Program-made: the position numbers and the translations under genes
DNA from: Branchinecta lynchi
Lineage: Eukaryota > Arthropoda > Branchiopoda > Anostraca > Branchinectidae
NCBI GenBank assembly: GCA_023053575.1
Contig: JAKZAP010000018.1
Span: 14,598,202-14,662,201 of the forward strand
Direction of reading: 5' to 3'
DNA length: 64,000 nt
Shown: piece after piece, positions 1 to 10,587 of the stretch
How the letters are laid out: every line of letters begins with the position of its first letter
How positions within the stretch are numbered: position 1 is the stretch's first letter
Notes under the pieces: generated by a model
What the model saw: only the letters and a program-made list of their open reading frames with translations
The model's database searches: none
Told to the model about the DNA's origin: nothing

Positions 1-205
1 TTTTCCTCTGTCACTGACGTTCGACAGCCTGAAGAGGACCCATTCCACGAAGGGCCTAAATATCGCTGCCAAAGCATCGTATGATTCTTGAAGAATCATA
101 GCTGACGTATCCGTTGTAAACATTGTTTGAATAAATGTTTCAAAGTCAGCTTGGGCTCAAAGAATATTCAAAGCATCGTAGCTGACGTATCCGTTCTATG
201 CATTG
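1..205 (+). mobile_element. PLE 3'-terminal unit, subfamily 1
   Basis: Shares the terminal text found at 31.9, 35.7, 51.9, 52.4 and 56.1 kb: a hammerhead-like core, then TAGCTGACGTATCCGTTGT, then GTTTCAAAGTCAGCTTGGGC and a terminal AAAGAATATT. A partial second copy of the GCTGACGTATCCGTT part follows at 170-225. The left end is cut by the window. Confidence 0.75.
25..68 (+). ncRNA. degenerate hammerhead ribozyme core
   Basis: Stem I CAGC/GCTG, CTGAAGA and ATATC are present, but GAAA has become TAAA (position 57), so the core is probably inactive. Confidence 0.6.
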
Positions 206-465
206 TTTGAATATGGGTCCTATTCAGGTTCAAGCTACAAAAACGAACCTACGAAGGAACGCTACTGACAAATTTTCCCTGGAGCTATCGATCTACAAAT
301 ATACGACATGCAACTCGTCATATTATCCGAATGTATACTAACGTTGTACTGATACTCTGGTCAAGCTTCAGTTGCTGATCCTTGCGGATAGGAGACATCA
401 ACTGACGATGAACTTAGGAAAACAAAATTTAACTTCTGTATTTGATGGTACTTGGAGGATAAATA
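206..465. other. intron, no feature recognised
   Basis: AT-rich intronic sequence. I see no open frame, repeat shared elsewhere in the window, or RNA structure. Confidence 0.5.
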
Positions 466-536
466 TTCCTCCAGCCCAAGCTGACTGCTAATCATATTTG
501 ATGGTGCAAAACGGATACGTCAGCTGAATTTTACTG

Positions 537-580
537 GAGCTATATTGCGGCCCTTCTTGGGAAGAGTCCTCTTCAGGCTC
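537..580 (-). ncRNA. degenerate hammerhead ribozyme core
   Basis: GAGC-CTGAAGA ... ATATA-GCTC is kept, but the conserved GAAA reads GCAA. Belongs to subfamily 2 (stem I GAGC/GCTC). Confidence 0.6.
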
Positions 581-692
581 AAAACCGCTCAAGTTGGAAA
601 AAGGAACTTGTGAGAAACACAAAACTAAAGATTCTAGGCTAGCGTTAAATATTTAACTCGTAAATTCCTTCGTGAATCTTGTTGTCGAGAAG

Positions 693-786
693 AGCTTGGG
701 GTCTGCATTTCCTTTCATTGATGATGCCTTTCCATGTTTCTGGTAGTGAGTATTCGCCTGCGTCTCCGTTGATCCCTGAACGGTTT
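693..786 (-). pseudogene. PLE GIY-YIG endonuclease C-terminal fragment
   Basis: On the minus strand this reads KNRSGINGDAGEYSLPETWK and continues GIINERK. The INRDxGxYxLPxTW pattern is the usual end of the GIY-YIG domain of Penelope-like elements. About 31 codons survive; the reverse transcriptase is absent. Confidence 0.75.
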
Positions 787-3125
787 TTATGGCACTTGAG
801 CTTACTCAAGTGCCATATAGCGATTGTTATTTCTGTCCGTCAGTCGGTCTGTCGGTCCCGGTTTTGCTAGTTCGGGCACTTCCAGATAAGCTAGGACGAT
901 GAAACTTGGCAAGCATATCAGGAACTGGACCAGATTAAATTAGAAATTGTCGCTTCCTCGATCCGACCATCTGGAGGGGAGTGGAGGGAGGGGGAATCCG
1001 GAAAAAATAGGAAAAATGAGATATTTTTAGCTTACGAACGGGTGATCGGATCTTCATGAAACTTAATACATGGAAGGACTTCGTGTCTCAGACCCTCCAT
1101 TTTAAATCCAGACCGGATCCGGTGACACTGGGGGGAGTTAGAGGGGGAAACCGGAACCGGAACGGATCCGCTCACTTTGGGGGAGTTGGGGGGGGAGAAG
1201 TCCGAATTTGTAGTGATCCCGCGAGTTCCGTGCTTCCTGATGTGCTGGGACGATGGAATTTGACAGGCATGTCTGGGACCCGACCAGCTTAAATAGGAAA
1301 TCATCAATTCCCCGATTAGACCATTTGGGGGGGGGGGGGGAGTGGAGGGAGGGTGAAGCCAAAATTTGAGGTATTTTTAGCTTGCGAACGGGTGATCGGA
1401 TCTTGATGAAAATTGATATTTAGGATGACCTCGTGTCTCAGACACCTCACTTTAAATCCGGGCCGGATCCGATGACACTGGGGGGAGTTGGAGGAGGGAA
1501 CCGGAAATTTTGAGAAACGCTTAAAGTGCAGGGATCGGGATGAAACTTGGTGGGAAAAACAAGCACAGGTCCTAGAAACGTCATTGACATAACCGGACCG
1601 GATCAGGGCACTGTGGGGGAGTTGGGGTGGGGAACCGGAAATTTTGAGAAACGCTTAAAGTGGAGGGATCGGGATGAAACTTGGTGGGAAAAACAAGCAC
1701 AGGTCCTAGACACGTCATTGACATAACCGGACCGGATCAGGGCACTGTGGGGGAGTTGGGGTGGGGGTCCGGATTTCTAGCGATCCCGCGAGTTCGGCAT
1801 ACTTCCTGATGTCCTAGGGCGTTGAAACTTGGCAGGTATGTCAGGGATCCGAACAGATTGACTTGAGAACAGCCGTTTCCCCGACCCGACCATCGTGGGG
1901 GGAGTGGGTGGATGGGGAGTCCGGAATCTAGTGGCGTGCATAACTTTTGAACGGGTGATCGGATTTGAATGAAACTTGTCTGGTGAGCTATCGCCTCGGA
2001 CGTTGAGTGTCACGTCCGGGTCGGGTCCGATACCTGTGGGGATGGGGGGGGGGGGGGTGGAAAACTCAAGAAACTCTAAAAGCAGAGGGATTGGGACGAA
2101 ACTTAATGGATGGAACAAGCATTAGGCCTAGATGAAATTGACGGAGCCAGATGGTTTCGGGGCTCTGTGGGGGGAGTTGGAGGGGGTTTCCTGGAATTCC
2201 GGTAGTCGTGAGTTAGAATAGTTCCAGATGTAAAACGACAAAGAAACTTTGCAGGCATATTAGCGACCCGAATTATCTTGACTTAAAAACCTGACACAAC
2301 ATACCCCCGGAAACTTCCGTTCCTAGATCGGAGCATTTTTGGGGGAGCAAGAGAAGAGAAATATGGACTTCTATAAATTGCGAACGAGTCGTCTGATTCG
2401 AGTGAAACTTCATGGGTGATACGAATCGATGGCCTCGACATGTAAAACATGCGTTCGAACCATATGCGACCACGATTAGGGGAATTGGGGGTGGGGGGAC
2501 TTTTGACATGCACAAAAACCAAACGGATGGACCGAATGAGATGCAATTCGACAGTGCCGAGTTTATGCGGCCTAGATTCGTTATTTGGCGTCTGGGCTGG
2601 GCCGGATTCGGCCAAGGTAGGGGGGGGGGGGTACTGGAAACTTGCAGATAGGCTATGCTCCAATTTCAGTCAAACTTAATAAGGGAATTAAGAGATTGGG
2701 CCCGAACCGGCTCCGACAACGTTGGTGGGAAGGGGGGGGGGTACCGGAACTTTCCAAAAATGCTCAGATTCGAGTGAAACTTGGTAGACATGCATGCATA
2801 AACGAAGATGCTTTAGGTGGTCGATTTTTTTTTTTATTCCAAACCCGATTCGGCCACGGTAGGTGGAAATAGAGTGAGTACCGGAAATCGTGTAGCACGT
2901 CTAGGGATCAAACAAATGGATTTATTGGGATGAAAGTTTGAACAGTCATGTGCATTTGCAATCGAGACGATGTCGGAACTGCTCAGAAATGAGTGAAACT
3001 AAATATCCTATTTCTATTTACGAACCGCCTTTTTGGATGGCGGGTGTATTTTGTGACGTTTTCATCTACTTTCTTGTACAGCCTACTCGTACAAGTGCCA
3101 TATGAGCTCGTAACTCTTGTTGATA
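787..3125 (+). mobile_element. Family B copy 1 (Helentron-like, tandem core)
   Basis: Starts with a 13-bp hairpin (TATGGCACTTGAG, 4-nt loop, complement), then a GTCC/GTCA/GTCG/GTCT microsatellite block at 837-860, then about 2.2 kb of diverged tandem subunits. Each subunit carries GATGAAACTTGG, a GGACCGGATCCG-type palindrome and G-runs such as GTGGGGGGAGTTGGAGGG. It ends CAAGTGCCATATGAGCT...ACTCTTG. Structure resembles DINE-1/pearl non-autonomous Helentrons (inference). Open frames inside are not conserved between copies. Confidence 0.65.
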
Positions 3126-3525
3126 ATTGATGAAGTCCGGTGCATGTTGGTGCGGTGCACTTTGGTTCTGTTTCTTCGCTAATGTTAAATGCTGAATTCG
3201 TCAAACAATCGAGGTTTTCAAAATGAGATGTTCCAACTTATGACCACCATCGGACTATTTTCCCAGACTTTGAGACTCCAGACCAGACCAGATCGAACAC
3301 AAGGGGAAGACTAGGGAACATTGACAAGCCACGGCTTCTTCAGCCCCCCATAAACTCAACCGAAAGGTGTTTATGTTCGTTTGTGCCTTATTTTATTCGT
3401 AATTTTAACTGTCAGAATATCATCAGCCGTGATTCGTAATTTGTTATGTGACGATCCGCAGCTAGTAGTTGTAAATGCTATTAAGGAAATAAATGAGTTA
3501 TATTATTAAAATATCTTATTAGGTA
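3126..3525. other. intron, nothing recognised
   Basis: No coding or repeat signal that recurs in the window. The stretch just before 3526 may be older LINE-derived sequence. Confidence 0.4.
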
Positions 3526-4076
3526 GTGTCTATCGTTCCCGGACCTGGAAATGATGCTTCAAATGCTAAAAGCGCTCGACCGGTCAAGTACGCTACCACA
3601 CAGGATCTAACGGTACTCGAGCAGTCGCTTAACAAGGGTCACGGGAGCTGTAAGTGCTCGACCAGTCGAAAAATCGAACATCCAGCCGCTAATAGTAGTA
3701 GACCGGTCGAGTACTCGTGCCTTGGGAAGCTAAAAGTACTTAACCATGGAACTTGGAGCCAGAACCTCCAGAGAGGTCGACCTGAATTCATGATTCCGAA
3801 AAGACATCGGAAAATGGAGCTTCAAAAACGGATTGTGGAACACTGGAATAATCTCCCTGAAAATGTCGTAAATGCCAAAAATATCAGTAAGTTTTGAAGC
3901 AGGCGTGGATCGTCACCTGGGTGAAATTCAATTTAGTGTACACAGTGTCTCGAGAAATTAATAGAGGCAAAAGCCTTTTTACTGCAGTTATGTTATATTA
4001 TTATGAATTCATATCTAACACTAACTTCCGATTATCAAAATATAACCTGTGGGGTTATGATGAAATGCATGATTAA
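3526..4076 (+). pseudogene. LINE ORF2 3' remnant after GACCGGTC repeats
   Basis: Bases 3560-3740 hold three or four diverged units with GACCGGTC or GACCAGTC and GAGTAC. From about 3780 the frame reads MELQKRIVEHWNNLPENVVN, the pattern at the end of Jockey/CR1-type RT proteins (xRIVxxWNxLPxxVV). A one-base shift then leads into ISKF...LFTAVMLYYYEF. It is a dead 3' fragment. Confidence 0.55.
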
Positions 4077-4486
4077 TGTTTAATTATTAATGGTTCTGTT
4101 CACCATACCTTCATCTCCTTTGATATCGGAATAACGAGCACGATGCCGTTTTAAATATAAGGCTCGCTACGCCCGGCCGATATTCCCGATGTTTTTTTTC
4201 GACATCAACCTGGATGCCATTTTCCGATATCAGCATCGATGTCGGAAGTTAACTTTTAATTACTTTTCTCCAGCAGCTATATAGCGTATATCTTCTTATG
4301 TCCCACAGGTAGTTATATTATGTCAATTAATTTTGGGGGGATTGATAGGATATCAAGTCAGCCTCCAGAGAGGATGATACGAAGCCGTATCAGCCTCCAC
4401 AGAAGTTCATCGAGCTCAATTTTCCTCCACTACTGAAAAGTAGAACCTGGCCTCCAAAAAATAAATAAAAACATCACTTTCACAAA

Positions 4487-6256
4487 GAACAAGACCAAAG
4501 GTGTCGATGGGATCCAACAAATCTAATATTTGATTCAGACAATCGGGTCTTGTCTTTGACAGATCCAGTCTTCGCCAGGCTAATCATCAGAGAAAACCAA
4601 GTTCAGATATACCTCTATAAGCCATATCTATTTTGACGATACTGACCGAGACTTCCTGCTTTACTCAGCCAAGTTTCCGGTTTCGCCCGAATTCCGAGCG
4701 AACTACTAGTCCAGCAAAAAAAGAAAATTCAGACACAAATCCAGCGTATCTCCTTATCCCTATAAAGAACATCTAATCAACTTTGAATTAAAGTTTGACT
4801 TACAAAAAAAATCCCGGTTACAACCGGATTCCGGACTAATTATATTTATTTATTTATTTATTATCACCAAAAGTGGTAAGTCATTAAGACTTGTCACTAC
4901 ATACAATGTGAACATAAGGCACTAGTAATACGAATAAATCTATACAATGAAAAATAAACTGAATTAAACTTAAGTTGGCAAAAATGGGTCTGCATAACAC
5001 TCGAATAAAATGTTGACGAAACAATCGATCGTTTGAAAATATCTACATTTTCCGACATAACAGTTTCATCTGGTAGTAGGTTCCAATCTTTACAAACCCT
5101 ATTTTGAAAACTATAAATGCCAACACGTCGGTTTGGCTTTGGCTGATAAAGTTTAAATCTGTGCTGACGTGTTGACGGGTAATTTGAAAAAATAAATAAA
5201 TCTTCAGGGTTAACATTGTCAACTCCTCGCACTATCCTATATACATTCAACAAATCAGCACGTTTACGTCTGAAATCTAGGCTAGGCAACTCTAAACTTT
5301 TCATTCTACGCGGATACGACAGATTTCTCAAATAAGGTACAAGCTTTGTTGCGCGTCTTTGAACTTTCTCAATGCGTAATCTATCCATTTTATTCATAGG
5401 GTACCAAACCGAAGAATTGTACTCCACCAAAGGCCTTACCAGCGATGTATATAACGTTTTGAAGCTTCGTAGGTTGAATTTTCTGAATGTGCGTCTAATA
5501 GTATGGACACGAAAATTTGCATTGTTACTTGTGGTAGCTACATGTCTATCAAATTTCAAAATTCCGGGTAAAAAATGATTGTTATATACAGACTCAGCCT
5601 CTCTCCTCTCTTCTGTCACCTAATCAAACTTTTGCTTTTAATAAATTTTCCCGTTTTGGCCGGATTCCGGGAGAACTAGTTATCCGGCAAGGAAGTGGTT
5701 TTCACCAACATGTTCAGAATGTATTTTCACACCTAAATCAAACATTTAATCAACTTCAAATGAAACTTTTACTTTTAACCAACTTTCTGGTTTTCGCCGG
5801 ATTCGGGACGAACTACTTGTTCGGCGAGAAAATGGTTTTCACTATCGTCTTCACATTTGTTCAGCACCCTAAATCGACTATTTAATCAACTTCAAATAAA
5901 AATGTTACTTTTAACCAACTTTCCGGTTTTTTGAAGGATTCCGGATGAACCACTTGTCCGGGGAGAAAATGGTTTTCATAATCGTGATCAGTATGCTTTC
6001 TTACCTCATAATAAACTATCAAATTAGCAGTTTGCAAATATTTTGTTTGCCCCTTAATCTGAACCGCCTCCCCCAACCCTAAATGTAGAGCTACAGAGCC
6101 CATCTACGAACTTCACCTTACCCTTGACCCAATGAATCCTCACACCAAGTTTCACCAAAATATCTCGTTCCCTTCGAGAGTTATCGTGCTCACAGACAGA
6201 CGGACAGGCGGGCATTTTTGCGATGTCATAGATATCCCCCTACTTACGTTTTGGGA
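4487..6256 (+). mobile_element. Family A copy 1 (Helentron-like) with nested LINE
   Basis: Opens with ACAAGACC...GGTCTTGT (about 70-bp inverted pair), continues with about 130-bp tandem units each containing TTCCGGTTTT...GCCGGATTCCGG and TTGTCCGGCGAGAAAATGG, and ends AGTTTCACCAAAATATC, ACAGACAGACGGACAGGCGG and the palindrome TTTTGGGATCCCAAAA. The undisturbed target is visible at about 52965, and no target duplication is seen. A LINE interrupts it at 4844-5566. Confidence 0.7.
4844..5619 (-). pseudogene. 5'-truncated CR1/Jockey-type LINE, RT thumb region
   Basis: The 240-codon frame (4897-5619) begins in family A sequence. LINE protein starts at about residue 22 (FDRHVATTSNNANFRVHTIR) and includes LYTSLVRPLVEYNSSVWYP and QRRATKLVPYLRNLSYPRR, the RT thumb region. 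The catalytic palm is missing, as expected for 5' truncation. An (AAAT)n tail lies at 4844-4862. Comparison with uninterrupted A copies places the insertion in ACTAATTATATGTCCGGGTA. Confidence 0.8.
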
Positions 6257-6470
6257 TCCCAAAAACAATACAAAAAAAAACACTTAAAAAAAATATAGAA
6301 AAAACGCTGAACAACATTACAGAAAAAAATTTCGAAAACTGAAAGAAATTTTTGCTTTCCTAGCCAACCAACCTAGTTACAGTCACATTTCCACTGAAAA
6401 TGCAACTTGTCAACTGAAACAACAGTACTTTCAACTTGCTTAAACTTATTTTCCTCTACTTTCCAAAAGG

Positions 6471-7130
6471 TAGCTATTGAGGAACTATCACTGTCTTTTT
6501 TCTTAATTTCGCTCTTATTTTTCAACAATCCCACATCAGTTGTTGCCAATTTTTCTGACGGAACCTGTGACTAGGGCCGAAAAAACTAGCGACACTCTGG
6601 TGCCGATAAAACTATGTCCTTTTCACCAGAGCAAAATAACTCTAGAGAGTAATGCCCGAACTTCGAAAAAGTAACACACAGTCAAGCCGCAGCGACACTA
6701 GCTCCACTAGAGGACGCGAAAATCCCTACCAAAACTCAACGAGTCGTTAACAAGCGCTGGCTCGCCTGGCTTTGCACCGGATCTTAGCCTAGCTAGAACT
6801 TTCTACGTCCACCACTGCACACAGGAACAGGGCGGCGCTGCGACGCAGAACCATTTTTGACGCATGGGAAGGATGGGTCTTCGCATTACTCTGTAGAGTT
6901 ATTTTGCTCTGCTTTTCACTAACTCTTAACGCGAAATCTCACTTTATCATCTCCGTAATTATACGACTTAACTTTTATGCTTCTTTTTTGAATTTACTGG
7001 TAAGAAATCGATCGCAGCTCTTCCTCGATTCGCCGAAGTAACGAATATTTATGACAAATCGCAGAACTTGTAATGATTGCGACCAGTGGCAACACCGATT
7101 TAAGCTGATTGATTCTATCTCTCTAAAAGC
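6471..7130 (+). repeat. Family P repeat, split by MITE O1
   Basis: Text such as GTTGCCAATTTTTCTGACGG, GGCAACACCGATTTAAGCTG and CCGCCGCTAGATGGCATCTG recurs at 54606-55060. There a different MITE interrupts it, so the uninterrupted repeat can be inferred from the two copies. Confidence 0.6.
6629..6911. mobile_element. MITE family O copy 1 (hAT-like)
   Basis: TIRs GAGCAAAATAACTCTAGAGA and complement, flanked by CTTTTCACCA (6619-6628) and CTTTTCACTA (6912-6921). An approximately 8-10 bp duplication fits a hAT-type element. No open frame. Confidence 0.75.
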
Positions 7131-7199
7131 CCGCCGCTAGATGGCATCTGCTTCGCCACATATGTGAAATAGGGCGCTGGATTGTATGCTTATAAAAAG

Positions 7200-7860
7200 A
7201 AATGCCCGGGTCACAACAGTAGTCATTTTCACATGTCTACACTAAGCTAGGGTTGCCATTTCACTAAACAAAAATTCCCTACAAAAGTAGCAAATAAGTA
7301 CTACCAAAGAAGATTGAGTAGGCCCTAAACGAAAATTCTTTTCGAAAAAGTTGTAATAGTTAACATACCTCGACCTCAGTTGATATCGGAATAACAAGAT
7401 GGAAGGCCATAAAAACATAAACCTCGCTGCGCTCGGCAGATATTTTTCATAGCCTGCTTTGCTTTCGGCTCAGACAGGATATTTTCAATGTCCATGTCTT
7501 TTTATTAAAGGTTAACTTCAGACATCGAGGTTGACATCGTAAAATAACAACGAGACGCCCATTGAAAATAACCTGTCCGAGCCGAAGGCGAGGCAGGTTA
7601 TGAAAAATACTATCCGAGCGCTGCGAGGTTGATATTTTTAAATAGCCATAGAGGTTGTTATACCGATCTGGACTGAGATGGAGGTATGTTAACTATTATA
7701 ACGTTTTCGAACAGAACACTTTAATAGGTAGGTCTTATTCTTCTTTTGTTATACTTTTCGATAATGAGGTAGGGAATTTTCTTTGACTAAAGTAGCAACC
7801 CAAGGCTACTGTACACATACTAAATGACTACTGTTGGGACCCAAGCATTTCAGTTTCTAC
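7200..7860. mobile_element. Family K fold-back element, arms about 240 bp
   Basis: Left arm from GGGTCACAACAGTAGTCATT to about 7440; right arm from about 7600 to GACTACTGTTGGGACCCAAG. The inner TIR reads ATAGTTAACATACCTC. The centre contains GCCGAAGGCGAGGCAGGTTA and its near complement. The arms match the ends of the longer family L copies, so K looks like an internally deleted derivative. Confidence 0.65.
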
Positions 7861-8029
7861 CAATATAATCTTTAACTTTTTTTGGGATTCAGATGCCATC
7901 TAGGGGTCATGAAAACCTACTACAGATCTACTAAAATGACTACTCTAGGGGTCGTGGAAGTAAAAAGTAAATAATAACAAACCCCACGCGTATTGGCTTT
8001 TGCTAAACAAGATAGTTCAAGAACAAGGA

Positions 8030-8325
8030 CAGTGATCAATGCTGAATAACTAGCCTTTGGAAAGCAAAGATACTAGGATGTTGTTTAGTTGACAAGCTGT
8101 ATTTTCAGTGGAAATCTGTTATGTCATGGTATGAACTAGGGCATGGCTATGAGAGTAAGATTTTCAGTAACTTCTGTCAATGCTGAATAACTAGCTTTCG
8201 GAAAGCGAGGGATAGTAGGATGTTGTTTGAGTTGAAAAGCTGTATTTTTAGTGGTAATCTGACGGTGACAAGGTATAACGAAGGGCACAGACTGGTTGTC
8301 TAGGAGAGCAAAATGTTCTGTCATT
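8030..8325. repeat. tandem duplication, about 143-bp unit
   Basis: CAATGCTGAATAACTAGC ... GTAGGATGTTGTTTGAGTTG occurs twice in tandem (about 8038 and 8181), and a third copy lies at 9600-9740. Part of the family L neighbourhood. Confidence 0.65.
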
Positions 8326-8363
8326 TCTCAACATTACTTTTATTTATTTTTTTATATTATTTT

Positions 8364-8810
8364 TTAAAGGACACCTGAACAATGAAACCATACTTGAACA
8401 CACCATGGAGAATGCACTTACAGACATGGCCACGGAGAGCATTCTTCTCCTGAGCGTGACATTTTCAAAATAGGGGTGTTCGTTCCTGGAGGTTTGCAGA
8501 TGTAGACCCAAGGCAAAAAGCGCAATTCCTTCAAATCTTGTACAACGCTGGCTGGATCGTATTGGAATTTCTTCTAGATATACGTTTGGGCTGAACTGGT
8601 TAAAAAATATTCCAGAAGAAGGGTTGATTGGAGACATTTGTTCATTTCTAAAATTGTTCGGTAGTGAAATAAGGACAGATGCAAAATGGAGCAAAAATCA
8701 TAGCTTGGAAACACTATTTCGTATTTCGACTGGGTTTTTTGCAGGCAATATTAACGGAAGTCATACAGATAGGGATGATACTTGGTACTCTTCATTCAGG
8801 TGTCCTTTAA
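8364..8810. mobile_element. MITE family J copy 1
   Basis: Ends TTAAAGGACACCTGAA and TTCAGGTGTCCTTTAA. The interior has CTTACAGACATGGCCACGGA. A shorter copy lies inverted at 14452-14792. No transposase frame. Confidence 0.75.
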
Positions 8811-8829
8811 GTATTTTTTGTGTTTTTTT

Positions 8830-10140
8830 ACTGAAAGTATTTTTTTAATTTAGTTTGGAGGTCAGCTTCTACTTTTCAGTATTTGAGGAAAAGTGTTTGA
8901 TGAATTCAGTATTTTTCAATTAATCAAGTTTATAAAAGCTAGAAGTGGAATATAAATTTACCAGATATACACAGACACGAAACAAATTAACTAATACACT
9001 TACAAGATTTTAACAGAAGTAAATGATGAGATGAAACTACGTAAAAATTGGGCAGAAGAATTAGCAGGATGGGGAAAAAATTGATTGCCAGTATTCCTCT
9101 CGGACCGATGCACGGAAGACGGGAGGAAGGGGAGAATAGATAGGCCATCTGGGGACAACAGATATTTGAGGAAAAATGCTCGATGTACATCTACGGAGGC
9201 TGTTACGGCTTCGTAGCAGCCTCTCTGGAGCATGAGGGATACGAGGTCGTAACAACCTCCACAAAAGTAATTGTCATAAAATAACTTCCTGTGGGACATT
9301 GGAAGATATGCAATACATACCCGTTCGAGAAAAGTTATTAAAGGTTAACTTTCGACATCAAGGTTGCTATTCTGATATGAACCAAGATGGAGGTATGTTA
9401 ACTATTACAACTTTTCGAACATAATACTTTTATAGGTAGGACTTATTCTTTTTTTAGTTGTACTGTTTTGCTAATAGGGAAGGGAATTTTACTTTAGTAA
9501 AGTAGAAATCCAAGCATACTGTAGACCTGCTAAAATGACTACAGTTGGGACACAAGCAATTCATTCTCTACCAATACGTGTTGCCTCATGGGGAAACCAG
9601 AAAAATCCGAGATCAAAGACTATGATGAATACTTTTGGAAAGCAATGGATAGTAGGATGTTGTTCAGTTCACAAGTTGTATTTCATCTGACTGTGACAAG
9701 ATATTACCTAGGGTTGTCTAAGAGAGTAAGATGATTTTTCAACATTAATTTATTCTTTATATAATTTTATAGTATTGTATGCTATAGTAATAGTATAGTA
9801 TAGTATTTGTGTGTGTGTTTTTTTACCGAAAGTATTGTTTTTAATTTATTTTTTTGGAGGCCAGCTTCTACTTTTCAGTATTTCAGGAGAAGGTGCTCGA
9901 TGAATTCAGGTTTTGAGGAAAAGTGCTCGATGAACTTTTGCGGCGGCTCATGCGGCATTCGTATCAGCCTCTCTTGAAGATGATACGAGGTCGTAACAAC
10001 CTCTACAAAAGTAATTGTCATAATATAACTTCCTGTGGGACATAGGAAGATGTGCATTGCATACCTGTTCGACAAAAGTTATAATCCGATTTCAACATCA
10101 ATGTCGGAAGTTAATATTTAACATAGATATAATACACAAC
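8830..10140 (-). mobile_element. Family L copies, minus orientation
   Basis: Two L-type stretches (8830-9420 and 9830-10140) with GAGGTCGTAACAACCTC, ATAACTTCCTGTGGGACAT and GATGGAGGTATGTTAAC. Between them lies K-type terminal text (9420-9600) and the unit described at 8030. No convincing open frame. Confidence 0.5.
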
Positions 10141-10260
10141 TATCTTCAAGTGCAGAAACGATTTCCTGTCTACAAATTAAATATCATCTAGAATCCAGTT
10201 TGCCTTTTTACGGAAAGGTTGTCTGCGGAAAGCGCCAAAGACAGTAAAAGCTTTTCTTAC

Positions 10261-10587
10261 CTGCTAGGCTTTTGGTTGCCATATGCCGATCTGCCGACTT
10301 CTTATGATACTCGATAGCATACTCCATATACTTCTCCATCGACTCCTCAGCAGTCGGATAGACGGAAAGATACTTCTGTGCGGGAGAATTCGGCACGGAG
10401 GTGCTGTGGGTAAGGGAGTCTTCGCATACAAGAGGGAAGAGGAAGGGTAGCAAATGAGCAACGGGAAGCTCCGTTTCGGGGTCAGTCTGACAGCCACGTG
10501 ACTCATAAGTGACTTCGGGAGCTTCAACGGTGCTAATGGAGTCATTGAGGTCGGTCATGAAGGGTCCTTTTTTGACAGCAGTTTCAT
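10261..10587 (-). CDS. TSC1: TSC1 exon 10 of this window
   Basis: Acceptor TCTTTACAG|AT, donor GCAG|GTAAGAAAAG. Two bases plus 108 codons plus one base. Contains ESRGCQTDPETELPVAHLLP, matching human DRECQTSLETSIFTPSP, and then MEKYMEYAIEYHKK, in the position of a human segment before the coiled coil. The coding frame enters upstream of the first ATG. A PLE fragment starts about 80 bp upstream of the acceptor. Confidence 0.88.

Larger units (their letters stand above)
466..786 (-). mobile_element. PLE 3' end: GIY-YIG remnant plus hammerhead, subfamily 2
   Basis: Read on the minus strand it holds the end of a PLE protein frame, about 100 bp of spacer, a hammerhead-like core at 580-537, then the terminal text (GCTGACGTATCCGTTTTGCA ... 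CAGCTTGGGCTGGAGGAATA). It shows coding end, ribozyme and terminus in order on one strand. Family B1 has inserted into the coding end at 786. Confidence 0.75.
4105..6470 (+). mobile_element. Family L copy (interrupted by A1)
   Basis: Contains TTTGATATCGGAATAACGAG, the GAGAGGATGATACGAAGCCG block, an A-rich stretch and GCTTTCCTAGCCAACCAACC. The same order is seen uninterrupted at 52830-53150 and on the minus strand at 8830-10140. A1 sits inside at 4487-6256. I cannot assign a class. Confidence 0.55.

Noticed and set aside
1032..2679. several overlapping frames on both strands
   Set aside because: Pro/Gly-rich frames from the G-runs of family B. Not conserved between B copies.
1..10260. search for the hamartin coiled-coil exons
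   Set aside because: No minus-strand frame with the expected coil or splice pair was found. They are presumably left of the window.
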